From assembly GCF_963662255.1 (NCBI RefSeq), contig NC_085072.1, positions 500,001 to 564,000 on the forward strand: a stretch of DNA of 64,000 nucleotides. The letters are read 5' to 3'. The notes below the pieces were generated by a model. The model did not search any database, had not been told where the DNA came from, and saw only the letters and a program-made list of their open reading frames with translations. The position numbers and the translations under genes were made by a program. Of the stretch, positions 34,101 through 47,135 are shown piece by piece; positions within the stretch are counted from its first letter, which is position 1, and each line of letters begins with the position of its first letter. Source of the stretch: Cinclus cinclus. Its lineage: Eukaryota > Chordata > Aves > Passeriformes > Cinclidae.

Positions 34101-35534
34101 TATGGAATTTTTGTCGGCAAAAGCCCTGCATGGGCCGCAGGCAAGTTGACTCTGAAAGGAGGCACTTTTCCCCAGGAAGCCAAACTCAAGAGCCCACTTG
34201 GCAGGTGTCATTTTGTAGGGCACATTTGGGCCTCCGATGGCAGCCAGGTTTGGAGGAGGGGGCAGCTTTGGTCTGGGAGGAATCCTCGTCCTTATGGAAT
34301 TTTTGGAGGCAAAAGCCCTGCATGGGCCGCAGGCAAGTTGACTCCGAAAGGAGGCACTTTTCCCCAGGAAGCCAAACTCAAGAACCCTCAATGCAGGTGT
34401 CATTTTGTGGGGCGCGTTTGGGCCTCCGATGGCAGCCAGGTTTGGAGGAGGGGGCAGCTTTGGTCTGGGAGAAATCCTCGTCCTTCTGGAATTTTTGGAG
34501 GCAAAAGCCCAGGACGGGCCGCAGGCAAGTTAGGCAAGTTGACTCCGAAAGGAGGCACTTTTCCCCAAGAAGCCAAACTCAAGAGCCCGCTTGGCAGATG
34601 TCATTTTGTAGGGCGCGTTTGGGCCTCCGATGGCAGCCAGGTTTGGAGGAGGGGGCAGCTTTGGTCTGGGAGAAATCCTCGTCCTTCTGGAATTTTTGTA
34701 GTCTAAAGCCCAGCACGGGCCGCAGGCTAGTTAGGCAAGTTGGCTTTGAAAGGAGGCACTTTTCCCCAAGAAGCCAAACTCAAGAGCCCACTTGGCAGAT
34801 GTCATTTTGTAGGGCGCGTTTGGGCCTCCGATGGCAGCCAGGTTTGGAGGAGGGGGCAGCTTTGGTCTGGGAGAAATCCTTGTCCTTATGGAATTTTTGT
34901 AGGCAAAAGCCCAGAATGGGCCGCAGGCTAGTTAGGCAAGTTGGCTTTGAAAGGAGTCACTTTTCCCCAAGAAGCCAAACTCAAGAGCCCACTTGGCAGA
35001 TGTCATTTTGTAGGGCGCGTTTGGGCCTCCGATGGCAGCCAGGTTTGGAGGAGGGGGCAGCTTTGGTCTGGGAGAAATCCTCGTCCTTCTGGAATTTTTG
35101 TACTCAAAAGCCCAGGACGGGCCGCAGGCAAGTTAGGCAAGTTGGCTCCGAAAGGAGGCACTTTTCCCCAAGAAGCCAAACTCAAGAACCCTCAATGCAG
35201 ATGTCATTTTGTGGGGCACGTTTGGGCCTCTGATGGCAGCCAGGTTTGGAGGAGGGGGCAGCTTTGTTCTGGGAGAAATCCTCGTCCTTATGGAATTTTT
35301 GTAGTCTAAAGCCCAGCACGGGCCGCAGGCTAGTTAGGCAAGTTGGCTCCGAAAGGAGGCACTTTTCCCCAAGAAGCCAAACTCAAGAACCCTCAATGCA
35401 GATGTCATTTTGTGGGGCACGTTTGGGCCTCTGATGGCAGCCAGGTTTGGAGGAGGGGGCAGCTTTGGTCTGGGAGAAATCCTCGTCCTTATGGAATTTT
35501 TGTACTCAAAAGCCCAGGACGGGCCGCAGGCAAG
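31194..35534. repeat. Subunit copy 5
   Basis: Counterpart of copy 2. Markers gacggg at 31272 and six-G run at 32442 are 1,170 bp apart, and the subunit is 4,341 bp long, again one 201-bp monomer longer than its partner. The single-base oddity agccatactc (18447 in copy 2) recurs at 32810, and cttcaggaat (near 18760) recurs near 33123, so these private changes predate the A/B duplication. Confidence 0.8.
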
Positions 35535-36800
35535 TTAGGCAAGTTGGCTCCGAAAGGAGGCACTTTTCCCCAAGAAGCCAAACTCAAGAACCCACAATGC
35601 AGATGTCATTTTGACGGGCGCGTTTGGGCCTCCGATGGCAGCCAGGTTTGGAGGAGGGGGCAGCTTTGGTCTGGGAGAAATCCTCGTCCTTATGGAATTT
35701 TTGTAGGCAAAAGCCCTGCACGGGCCGCAGGCAAGTTGGCTTTGAAAGGAGGCACTTCCACCCAAGAAGCCAAACTCAAGAGCCCACTTGGCAGGTGTCA
35801 TTTTGTAGGGCACGTTTGGGCCTCCGATGGCAGCCAGGTTTGGAGGAGGGGGCAGCTTTGGTCTGGGAGAAATCCTCGTCCTTCTGGAATTTTTGTAGGC
35901 AAAAGCCCTGCATGGGCCGCAGGCAAGTTGACTCCGAAAGGAGGCACTTTTCCCCAGGAAGCCAAACTCAAGAACCCTCAATGCAGGTGTCATTTTGTGG
36001 GGCGCGTTTGGGCCTCCGATGGCAGCCAGGTTTGGAGGAGGGGGCAGCTTTGGTCTGGGAGAAATCCTCGTCCTTCTGGAATTTTTGTAGGCAAAAGCCC
36101 TGCATGGGCCGCAGGCAAGTTGACTCCGAAAGGAGGCACTTTTCCCCAGGAAGCCAAACTCAAGAACCCTCAATGCAGGTGTCATTTTGTGGGGCGCGTT
36201 TGGGCCTCCGATGGCAGCCAGGTTTGGAGGAGGGGGCAGCTTTGGTCTGGCAGAAATCCTCGTCCTTATGGAATTTTTGTAGTCTAAAGCCCAGCACGGG
36301 CCGCAGGCTAGTTAGGCAAGTTGGCTTTGAAAGGAGGCACTTTTCCCCAAGAAGCCAAACTCAAGAGCCCACTTGGCAGATGTCATTTTGTAGGGCGCGT
36401 TTGGGCCTCCGATGGCAGCCAGGTTTGGAGGAGGGGGCAGCTTTGGTCTGGGAGAAATCCTCGTCCTTATGGAATGTTTGTAGGCAAAAGCCCAGGACGG
36501 GCCGCAGGCAAGTTGGCTTTGAAAGGAGGCACTTTTCCCCAAGAAGCCAAACTCAAGAGCCCACTTGGCAGGTGTCATTTTGTAGGGCACGTTTGGGCCT
36601 CCGATGGCAGCCAGGTTTGGAGGAGGGGGCAGCTTTGGTCTGGGAGAAATCCTCGTCCTTCTGGAATTTTTGTAGGCAAAAGCCCTGCATGGGCCGCAGG
36701 CAAGTTGACTCCGAAAGGAGGCACTTTTCCCCAGGAAGCCAAACTCAAGAACCCTCAATGCAGGTGTCATTTTGTGGGGGGCGTTTGGGCCTCCGATGGC

Positions 36801-39800
36801 AGCCAGGTTTGGAGGAGGGGGCAGCTTTGGTCTGGGAGAAATCCTCGTCCTTCTGGAATTTTTGGAGGCAAAAGCCCAGGACGGGCCGCAGGCAAGTTAG
36901 GCAAGTTGGCTCCGAAAGGAGGCACTTTTCCCCAAGAAGCCAAACTCAAGAGGCCACTTGGCAGATGTCATTTTGTAGGGCGCGTTTGGGCCTCCGATGG
37001 CAGCCAGGTTTGGAGGAGGGGGCAGCTTTGGTCTGGCAGAAATCCTCGTCCTTATGGAATTTTTGTAGTCTAAAGCCCAGCACGGGCCGCAGGCTAGTTA
37101 GGCAAGTTGGCTTTGAAAGGAGGCACTTTTCCCCAAGAAGCCAAACTCAAGAGCCCACTTGGCAGATGTCATTTTGTAGGGCGCGTTTGGGCCTCCGATG
37201 GCAGCCAGGTTTGGAGGAGGGGGCAGCTTTGGTCTGGGAGAAATCCTTGTCCTTATGGAATTTTTGTAGGCAAAAGCCCAGAATGGGCCGCAGGCTAGTT
37301 AGGCAAGTTGGCTTTGAAAGGAGTCACTTTTCCGCAAGAAGCCAAACTCAAGAGCCCACTTGGCAGATGTCATTTTGTAGGGCGCGTTTGGGCCTCCGAT
37401 GGCAGCCAGGTTTGGAGGAGGGGGCAGCTTTGGTCTGGGAGAAATCCTCGTCCTTCTGGAATTTTTGTAGGCAAAAGCCCAGGACGGGCCGCAGGCAAGT
37501 TGGCTTTGAAAGGAGGCACTTCCACCCATGAAGCCAAACTCAAGAGCCCACTTGGCAGATGTCATTTTGTAGGGCACGTTTGGGCCTCCGATGGCAGCCA
37601 GGTTTGGAGGAGGGGGCAGCTTTGGTCTGGGAGAAATCCTCGTCCTTCTGGAATTTTTGTACTCAAAAGCCCAGGAAGGGCCGCAGGCAAGTTAGGCATT
37701 TTGGCTCCGAAAGGAGGCACTTTTCCGCAAGAAGCCAAACTCAAGAGCCCACTTGGCAGATGTCATTTTGTAGGGCGCGTTTGGGCCTCCGATGGCAGCC
37801 AGGTTTGGAGGAGGGGGCAGCTTTGGTCTGGGAGAAATCCTCGTCCTTCTGGAATTTTTGTAGGCAAAAGCCCTGCATGGGCCGCAGGCAAGTTGGCTTT
37901 GAAAGGAGGCACTTTCCCCCAAGAAGCCAAACTCAAGAGCCCACTTGGCAGGAGTCATTTTGTAGGGCGCGTTTGGGCCTCCGATGGCAGCCAGGTTTGG
38001 AGGAGGGGGCAGCTTTGGTCCGGGAGAAATGCTCGTCCTTATGGAATTTTTGTAGGCAAAAGCCCTGCATGGGCCGCAGGCAAGTTGACTCTGAAAGGAG
38101 GCACTTTTCCCCAGGAAGCCAAACTCAAGAGCCCACTTGGCAGGTGTCATTTTGTAGGGCACATTTGGGCCTCCGATGGCAGCCAGGTTTGGAGGAGGGG
38201 GCAGCTTTGGTCTGGGAGAAATCCTCGTCCTTATGGAATTTTTGGAGGCAAAAGCCCTGCATGGGCCGCAGGCAAGTTGACTCCGAAAGGAGGCACTTTT
38301 CCCCAGGAAGCCAAACTCAAGAACCCTCAATGCAGGTGTCATTTTGTGGGGCGCGTTTGGGCCTCCGATGGCAGCCAGGTTTGGAGGAGGGGGCAGCTTT
38401 GGTCTGGGAGAAATCCTCGTCCTTCTGGAATTTTTGGAGGCAAAAGCCCAGGACGGGCCGCAGGCAAGTTAGGCAAGTTGACTCCGAAAGGAGGCACTTT
38501 TCCCCAAGAAGCCAAACTCAACAGCCCGCTTGGCAGATGTCATTTTGTAGGGCGCGTTTGGGCCTCCGATGGCAGCCAGGTTTGGAGGAGGGGGCAGCTT
38601 TGGTCTGGGAGAAATCCTCGTCCTTCTGGAATTTTTGTAGTCTAAAGCCCAGCACGGGCCGCAGGCTAGTTAGGCAAGTTGGCTTTGAAAGGAGGCACTT
38701 TTCCCCAAGAAGCCAAACTCAAGAGCCCACTTGGCAGATGTCATTTTGTAGGGCGCGTTTGGGCCTCCGATGGCAGCCAGGTTTGGAGGAGGGGGCAGCT
38801 TTGGTCTGGGAGAAATCCTTGTCCTTATGGAATTTTTGTAGGCAAAAGCCCAGAATGGGCCGCAGGCTAGTTAGGCAAGTTGGCTTTGAAAGGAGTCACT
38901 TTTCCCCAAGAAGCCAAACTCAAGAGCCCACTTGGCAGATGTCATTTTGTAGGGCGCGTTTGGGCCTCCGATGGCAGCCAGGTTTGGAGGAGGGGGCAGC
39001 TTTGGTCTGGGAGAAATCCTCGTCCTTCTGGAATTTTTGTTGGCAAAAGCCCAGGACGGGCTGCAGGCAAGTTGGCTTTGAAAGGAGGCACTTCCACCCA
39101 TGAAGCCAAACTCAAGAGCCCACTTGGCAGATGTCATTTTGTAGGGCACGTTTGGGCCTCCAATGGCAGCCAGGTTTGGAGGAGGGGGCAGCTTTGGTCT
39201 GGGAGAAATCCTCGTCCTTCTGGAATTTTTGTACTCAAAAGCCCAGGAAGGGCCGCAGGCAAGTTAGGCATTTTGGCTCCGAAACGAGGCACTTTTCCGC
39301 AAGAAGCCAAACTCAAGAGCCCACTTGGCAGATGTCATTTTGTAGGGCGCGTTTGGGCCTCCGATGGCAGCCAGGTTTGGAGGAGGGGGCAGCTTTGGTC
39401 TGGGAGAAATCCTCGTCCTTATGGAATTTTTGTAGGCACAAGCCCAGGACGGGCCGCAGGCAAGTTGGCTTTGAAAGGAGTCACTTTCCCCCAAGAAGCC
39501 AAACTCAAGAGCCCACTTGGCAGGAGTCATTTTGTAGGGCGCGTTTGGGCCTCCGATGGCAGCCAGGTTTGGAGGAGGGGGCAGCTTTGGTCTGGGAGAA
39601 ATGCTCGTCCTTATGGAATTTTTGTCGGCAAAAGCCCTGCATGGGCCGCAGGCAAGTTGACTCTGAAAGGAGGCACTTTTCCCCAGGAAGCCAAACTCAA
39701 GAGCCCACTTGGCAGATGTCATTTTGTAGGGCGCGTTTGGGCCTCCGATGGCAGCCAGGTTTGGAGGAGGGGGCAGCTTTGGTCTGGGAGGAATCCTCGT

Positions 39801-40030
39801 CCTTATGGAATTTTTGTAGCAAAAGCCCGGGACGGGACACAGGCAAGTTGGTTTTGAAAGGAGTCACTTTTCCCCAAGAAGCCAAACTCAAGAGCCCACT
39901 TGGCAGGTGTCATTTTGTAGGGCACATTTGGGCCTCCGATGGCAGCCAGGTTTGGAGGAGGGGGCAGCTTTGGTCTGGGAGAAATCCTCGTCCTTCTGGA
40001 ATTTTTGTACTCAAAAGCCCAGGACGGGCC
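36801..40030. repeat. Rearranged continuation of the subunit array
   Basis: From 36.8 to 37.87 kb the monomer order matches 32.4-33.54 kb at an offset of 4,332 bp. Near 37,880 the offset falls to 3,939 bp, a loss of 393 bp or exactly one 192-bp plus one 201-bp monomer, and matching continues to about 38.9 kb. From 38.9 to 40.03 kb the closest match is 29.6-30.8 kb (offset 9,248 bp). Here the subunit pattern ends: after 35613 the gacggg marker is absent for 21.7 kb. Confidence 0.78.
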
Positions 40031-42849
40031 GCAGGCTAGTTAGGCAAGTTGGCTTTGAAAGGAGGCACTTTTCCGCAAGAAGCCAAACTCAAGAGCCCAC
40101 TTGGCAGATGTCATTTTGTAGGGCGCGTTTGGGCCTCCGATGGCAGCCAGGTTTGGAGGAGGGGGCAGCTTTGGTCTGGGAGAAATCCTCATCCTTATGG
40201 AATTTTTGTAGGCAAAAGCCCAGGACGGGCCGCAGGCAAGTTGGCTTTGAAAGGAGGCACTTCCACCCAAGAAGCCAAACTCAAGAGCCCACTTGGCAGA
40301 TGTCATTTTGTAGGGCACATTTGGGCCTCCGATGGCAGCCAGGTTTGGAGGAGGGGGCAGCTTTGGTCTGGGAGAAATCCTCGTCCTTCTGGAATTTTTG
40401 TCGGCAAAAGCCCTGCATGGGCCGCAGGCAAGTTGACTCCGAAAGGAGGCACTTTTCCCCAGGAAGCCAAACTCCAGAACCCTCAATGCAGGTATCATTT
40501 TGTGGGGCGTGTTTGGGCCTCCGATGGCAGCCAGGTTTGGAGGAGGGGGCAGCTTTGGTCTGGGAGAAATCCTCGTCCTTATGGAATTTTTGTAGGCAAA
40601 AGCCCAGGACGGGCCGCAGGCAAGTTAGGCAAGTTGGCTCCGAAAGGAGGCACTTTTCCCCAAGAAGCCAAACTCAAGAGCCCACTTGGCAGGTGTCATT
40701 TTGTGGGGCGCGTTAGGGCCTCTGATGCCAGCCAGGTTTGGAGGAGGGGGCAGCTTTGGTCTGGGAGAAATCCTCGTCCTTATGGAATTTTTGTAGTCTA
40801 AAACCCAGCACGGGCCGCAGGCTAGTTAGGCAAGTTGGTTTTGAAAGGAGTCAATTTTCCCCAAGAAGCCAAACTCAAGAGCCCACTTGGGAGGTGTCAT
40901 TTTGTAGGGCGCGTTTGGGCCTCCGATGGCAGCCTGGTTTGGAGGAGGGGGCAGCTTTGGTCTGGGAGAAATCCTCGTCCTTATGGAATTTTTGTAGGCA
41001 AAAGCCCTGCATGGGCCGCAGGCAAGTTGACTCCGAAAGGAGGCACTTTCCCCCAAGAAGCCAAACTCAAGAGCCCACTTGGCAGATGTCATTTTGTAGG
41101 GCGCGTTTGGGCCTCCGATGGCAGCCAGGTTTGGAGGAGGGGGCAGCTTTGGTCTGGGAGAAATCCTCGTCCTTATGGAATTTTTGTAGGCAAAAGCCCA
41201 GGACGGGCCGCAGGCAAGTTGGCTTTGAAAGGAGGCACTTTCACCCAAGAAGCCAAACTCAAGAGCCCACTTGGCAGATGTCATTTTGTAGGGCACGTTT
41301 GGGCCTCCGATGGCAGCCAGGTTTGGAGGAGGGGGCAGCTTTGGTCTGGGAGAAATCCTCGTCCTTCTGGAATTTTTGTCGGCAAAAGCCCTGCATGGGC
41401 CGCAGGCAAGTTGACTCTGAAAGGAGGCACTTTTCCCCAGGAAGCCAAACTCCAGAACCCTCAATGCAGGTATCATTTTGTGGGGCGTGTTTGGGCCTCC
41501 GATGGCAGCCAGGTTTGGAGGAGGGGGCAGCTTTGGTCTGGGAGAAATGCTCGTCCTTATGGAATTTTTGTCGGCAAAAGCCCTGCATGGGCCGCAGGCA
41601 AGTTGACTGTGAAAGGAGGCACTTTTCCCCAGGAAGCCAAACTCAAGAGCCCACTTGGCAGATGTCATTTTGTAGGGCGCGTTTGGGCCTCCGATGGCAG
41701 CCAGGTTTGGAGGAGGGGGCAGCTTTGGTCTGGGAGAAATCCTCGTCCTTATGGAATTTTTGTAGGCACAAGCCCAGGACGGGCCGCAGGCAAGTTGGCT
41801 TTGAAAGGAGGCACTTTCCCCCAAGAAGCCAAACTCAAGAGCCCACTTGGCAGGAGTCATTTTGTAGGGCGCGTTTGGGCCTCCGATGGCAGCCAGGTTT
41901 GGAGGAGGGGGCAGCTTTGGTCTGGGAGAAATGCTCGTCCTTATGGAATTTTTGTCGGCAAAAGCCCTGCATGGGCCGCAGGCAAGTTGACTCTGAAAGG
42001 AGGCACTTTTCCCCAGGAAGCCAAACTCAAGAGCCCACTTGGCAGATGTCATTTTGTAGGGCGCGTTTGGGCCTCCGATGGCAGCCAGGTTTGGAGGAGG
42101 GGGCAGCTTTGGTCTGGGAGGAATCCTCGTCCTTATGGAATTTTTGTAGCAAAAGCCCGGGACGGGACACAGGCAAGTTGGTTTTGAAAGGAGTCACTTT
42201 TCCCCAAGAAGCCAAACTCAAGAGCCCACTTGGCAGGTGTCATTTTGTAGGGCACATTTGGGCCTCCGATGGCAGCCAGGTTTGGAGGAGGGGGCAGCTT
42301 TGGTCTGGGAGAAATCCTCGTCCTTCTGGAATTTTTGTACTCAAAAGCCCAGGACGGGCCGCAGGCTAGTTAGGCAAGTTGGCTTTGAAAGGAGGCACTT
42401 TTCCGCAAGAAGCCAAACTCAAGAGCCCACTTGGCAGATGTCATTTTGTAGGGCGCGTTTGGGCCTCCGATGGCAGCCAGGTTTGGAGGAGGGGGCAGCT
42501 TTGGTCTGGGAGAAATCCTCATCCTTATGGAATTTTTGTAGGCAAAAGCCCAGGACGGGCCGCAGGCAAGTTGGCTTTGAAAGGAGGCACTTCCACCCAA
42601 GAAGCCAAACTCAAGAGCCCACTTGGCAGATGTCATTTTGTAGGGCACATTTGGGCCTCCGATGGCAGCCAGGTTTGGAGGAGGGGGCAGCTTTGGTCTG
42701 GGAGAAATCCTCGTCCTTATGGAATTTTTGTCGGCAAAAGCCCTGCATGGGCCGCAGGCAAGTTGACTCCGAAAGGAGGCACTTTTCCCCAGGAAGCCAA
42801 ACTCCAGAACCCTCAATGCAGGTATCATTTTGTGGGGCGTGTTTGGGCC

Positions 42850-45345
42850 TCCGATGGCAGCCAGGTTTGGAGGAGGGGGCAGCTTTGGTCTGGGAGAAAT
42901 CCTCGTCCTTATGGAATTTTTGTAGGCAAAAGCCCAGGACGGGCCGCAGGCAAGTTGGCTTTGAAAGGAGGCACTTTCACCCAAGAAGCCAAACTCAAGA
43001 GCCCACTTGGCAGATGTCATTTTGTAGGGCACGTTTGGGCCTCCGATGGCAGCCAGGTTTGGAGGAGGGGGCAGCTTTGGTCTGGGAGAAATCCTCGTCC
43101 TTCTGGAATTTTTGTCGGCAAAAGCCCTGCATGGGCCGCAGGCAAGTTGACTCCGAAAGGAGGCACTTTTCCCCAGGAAGCCAAACTCCAGAACCCTCAA
43201 TGCAGGTATCATTTTGTGGGGCGTGTTTGGGCCTCCGATGGCAGCCAGGTTTGGAGGAGGGGGCAGCTTTGGTCTGGGAGAAATGCTCGTCCTTATGGAA
43301 TTTTTGTCGGCAAAAGCCCTGCATGGGCCGCAGGCAAGTTGACTCTGAAAGGAGGCACTTTTCCCCAGGAAGCCAAACTCAAGAGCCCACTTGGCAGATG
43401 TCATTTTGTAGGGCGCGTTTGGGCCTCCGATGGCAGCCAGGTTTGGAGGAGGGGGCAGCTTTGGTCTGGGAGGAATCCTCGTCCTTATGGAATTTTTGTA
43501 GCAAAAGCCCGGGACGGGACACAGGCAAGTTGGTTTTGAAAGGAGTCACTTTTCCCCAAGAAGCCAAACTCAAGAGCCCACTTGGCAGGTGTCATTTTGT
43601 AGGGCACATTTGGGCCTCCGATGGCAGCCAGGTTTGGAGGAGGGGGCAGCTTTGGTCTGGGAGAAATCCTCGTCCTTCTGGAATTTTTGTACTCAAAAGC
43701 CCAGGACGGGCCGCAGGCTAGTTAGGCAAGTTGGCTTTGAAAGGAGGCACTTTTCCGCAAGAAGCCAAACTCAAGAGCCCACTTGGCAGATGTCATTTTG
43801 TAGGGCGCGTTTGGGCCTCCGATGGCAGCCAGGTTTGGAGGAGGGGGCAGCTTTGGTCTGGGAGAAATCCTCATCCTTATGGAATTTTTGTAGGCAAAAG
43901 CCCAGGACGGGCCGCAGGCAAGTTGGCTTTGAAAGGAGGCACTTCCACCCAAGAAGCCAAACTCAAGAGCCCACTTGGCAGATGTCATTTTGTAGGGCAC
44001 ATTTGGGCCTCCGATGGCAGCCAGGTTTGGAGGAGGGGGCAGCTTTGGTCTGGGAGAAATCCTCGTCCTTCTGGAATTTTTGTCGGCAAAAGCCCTGCAT
44101 GGGCCGCAGGCAAGTTGACTCCGAAAGGAGGCACTTTTCCCCAGGAAGCCAAACTCCAGAACCCTCAATGCAGGTATCATTTTGTGGGGCGTGTTTGGGC
44201 CTCCGATGGCAGCCAGGTTTGGAGGAGGGGGCAGCTTTGGTCTGGGAGAAATCCTCGTCCTTATGGAATTTTTGTAGGCAAAAGCCCAGGACGGGCCGCA
44301 GGCAAGTTAGGCAAGTTGGCTCCGAAAGGAGGCACTTTTCCCCAAGAAGCCAAACTCAAGAGCCCACTTGGCAGGTGTCATTTTGTGGGGCGCGTTAGGG
44401 CCTCTGATGCCAGCCAGGTTTGGAGGAGGGGGCAGCTTTGGTCTGGGAGAAATCCTCGTCCTTATGGAATTTTTGTAGTCTAAAACCCAGCACGGGCCGC
44501 AGGCTAGTTAGGCAAGTTGGTTTTGAAAGGAGTCAATTTTCCCCAAGAAGCCAAACTCAAGAGCCCACTTGGGAGGTGTCATTTTGTAGGGCGCGTTTGG
44601 GCCTCCGATGGCAGCCTGGTTTGGAGGAGGGGGCAGCTTTGGTCTGGGAGAAATCCTCGTCCTTATGGAATTTTTGTAGGCAAAAGCCCTGCATGGGCCG
44701 CAGGCAAGTTGACTCCGAAAGGAGGCACTTTCCCCCAAGAAGCCAAACTCAAGAGCCCACTTGGCAGATGTCATTTTGTAGGGCGCGTTTGGGCCTCCGA
44801 TGGCAGCCAGGTTTGGAGGAGGGGACAGCTTTGGTCTGGGAGAAATCCTCGTCCTTATGGAATTTTTGTAGGCAAAAGCCCAGGACGGGCCGCAGGCAAG
44901 TTGGCTTTGAAAGGAGGCACTTTCACCCAAGAAGCCAAACTCAAGAGCCCACTTGGCAGATGTCATTTTGTAGGGCACGTTTGGGCCTCCGATGGCAGCC
45001 AGGTTTGGAGGAGGGGGCAGCTTTGGTCTGGGAGAAATCCTCGTCCTTCTGGAATTTTTGTCGGCAAAAGCCCTGCATGGGCCGCAGGCAAGTTGACTCC
45101 GAAAGGAGGCACTTTTCCCCAGGAAGCCAAACTCCAGAACCCTCAATGCAGGTATCATTTTGTGGGGCGTGTTTGGGCCTCCGATGGCAGCCAGGTTTGG
45201 AGGAGGGGGCAGCTTTGGTCTGGGAGAAATCCTCGTCCTTATGGAATTTTTGTAGGCAAAAGCCCAGGACGGGCCGCAGGCAAGTTAGGCAAGTTGGCTC
45301 CGAAAGGAGGCACTTTTCCCCAAGAAGCCAAACTCAAGAGCCCAC
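42850..45345. repeat. Displaced duplication, copy 1 (offset 4,286 bp)
   Basis: About 2.5 kb that matches 47136-49631 in subtype order and in private variants, notably ggggacag in the core at 44822 and 49108, with ggtatc markers at 43205/47491, 44173/48459 and 45151/49437, all exactly 4,286 bp apart. The copies are separated by about 1.8 kb of other five-mer sequence, so this is a dispersed segmental event inside the array rather than simple adjacent tandem growth. Ends are uncertain by about 100 bp. Confidence 0.82.
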
Positions 45346-47135
45346 TTGGCAGGTGTCATTTTGTGGGGCGCGTTAGGGCCTCTGATGCCAGCCAGGTTTG
45401 GAGGAGGGGGCAGCTTTGGTCTGGGAGAAATCCTCGTCCTTATGGAATTTTTGTAGTCTAAAACCCAGCACGGGCCGCAGGCTAGTTAGGCAAGTTGGTT
45501 TTGAAAGGAGTCAATTTTCCCCAAGAAGCCAAACTCAAGAGCCCACTTGGGAGGTGTCATTTTGTAGGGCGCGTTTGGGCCTCCGATGGCAGCCTGGTTT
45601 GGAGGAGGGGGCAGCTTTGGTCTGGGAGAAATCCTCGTCCTTATGGAATTTTTGTAGGCAAAAGCCCTGCATGGGCCGCAGGCAAGTTGACTCCGAAAGG
45701 AGGCACTTTCCCCCAAGAAGCCAAACTCAAGAGCCCACTTGGCAGATGTCATTTTGTAGGGCGCGTTTGGGCCTCCGATGGCAGCCAGGTTTGGAGGAGG
45801 GGGCAGCTTTGGTCTGGGAGAAATCCTCGTCCTTATGGAATTTTTGTAGGCAAAAGCCCAGGACGGGCCGCAGGCAAGTTGGCTTTGAAAGGAGGCACTT
45901 TCACCCAAGAAGCCAAACTCAAGAGCCCACTTGGCAGATGTCATTTTGTAGGGCACGTTTGGGCCTCCGATGGCAGCCAGGTTTGGAGGAGGGGGCAGCT
46001 TTGGTCTGGGAGAAATCCTCGTCCTTCTGGAATTTTTGTCGGCAAAAGCCCTGCATGGGCCGCAGGCAAGTTGACTCCGAAAGGAGGCACTTTTCCCCAG
46101 GAAGCCAAACTCCAGAACCCTCAATGCAGGTATCATTTTGTGGGGCGTGTTTGGGCCTCCGATGGCAGCCAGGTTTGGAGGAGGGGGCAGCTTTGGTCTG
46201 GGAGAAATGCTCGTCCTTATGGAATTTTTGTCGGCAAAAGCCCTGCATGGGCCGCAGGCAAGTTGACTGTGAAAGGAGGCACTTTTCCCCAGGAAGCCAA
46301 ACTCAAGAGCCCACTTGGCAGATGTCATTTTGTAGGGCGCGTTTGGGCCTCCGATGGCAGCCAGGTTTGGAGGAGGGGGCAGCTTTGGTCTGGGAGAAAT
46401 CCTCGTCCTTATGGAATTTTTGTAGGCACAAGCCCAGGACGGGCCGCAGGCAAGTTGGCTTTGAAAGGAGGCACTTTCCCCCAAGAAGCCAAACTCAAGA
46501 GCCCACTTGGCAGGAGTCATTTTGTAGGGCGCGTTTGGGCCTCCGATGGCAGCCAGGTTTGGAGGAGGGGGCAGCTTTGGTCTGGGAGAAATGCTCGTCC
46601 TTATGGAATTTTTGTAGGCAAAAGCCCAGGACGGGCCGCAGGCAAGTTAGGCAAGTTGGCTCCGAAAGGAGGCACTTTTCCCCAAGAAGCCAAACTCAAG
46701 AGCCCACTTGGCAGGTGTCATTTTGTGGGGCGCGTTAGGGCCTCTGATGCCAGCCAGGTTTGGAGGAGGGGGCAGCTTTGGTCTGGGAGAAATCCTCGTC
46801 CTTATGGAATTTTTGTAGTCTAAAACCCAGCACGGGCCGCAGGCTAGTTAGGCAAGTTGGTTTTGAAAGGAGTCAATTTTCCCCAAGAAGCCAAACTCAA
46901 GAGCCCACTTGGGAGGTGTCATTTTGTAGGGCGCGTTTGGGCCTCCGATGGCAGCCTGGTTTGGAGGAGGGGGCAGCTTTGGTCTGGGAGAAATCCTCGT
47001 CCTTATGGAATTTTTGTAGGCAAAAGCCCTGCATGGGCCGCAGGCAAGTTGACTCCGAAAGGAGGCACTTTCCCCCAAGAAGCCAAACTCAAGAGCCCAC
47101 TTGGCAGATGTCATTTTGTAGGGCGCGTTTGGGCC

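Larger units (their letters stand above)
22461..36800. repeat. Higher-order unit B (~14.3 kb), tandem copy of unit A
   Basis: Repeats unit A directly. Its start is marked by a hybrid monomer: the first half has the six-G run (22420) ending a subunit, the second half has cttcttctggg and the gtactcaaaa tail starting the prefix. It carries gacggg at 23809, 26165, 31272 and 35613 and the six-G run at 27335, 32442 and 36774. Relative to A it has an extra 191-bp monomer near 24.4-24.6 kb, an extra 201-bp monomer near 27.5 kb and another near 32.8 kb, and near 36 kb one 192-bp monomer is gained and one 201-bp monomer lost. Between these events the two units match closely, apart from patches such as 10.8 versus 24.75 kb. 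Confidence 0.88.

Noticed and set aside
8701..36800. Unit B as an assembly duplicate of unit A
   Set aside because: The units differ by several whole-monomer gains and by internal patches (for example 10.8 versus 24.75 kb), which a simple assembly duplication would not produce. Long-read coverage would still be the decisive test.
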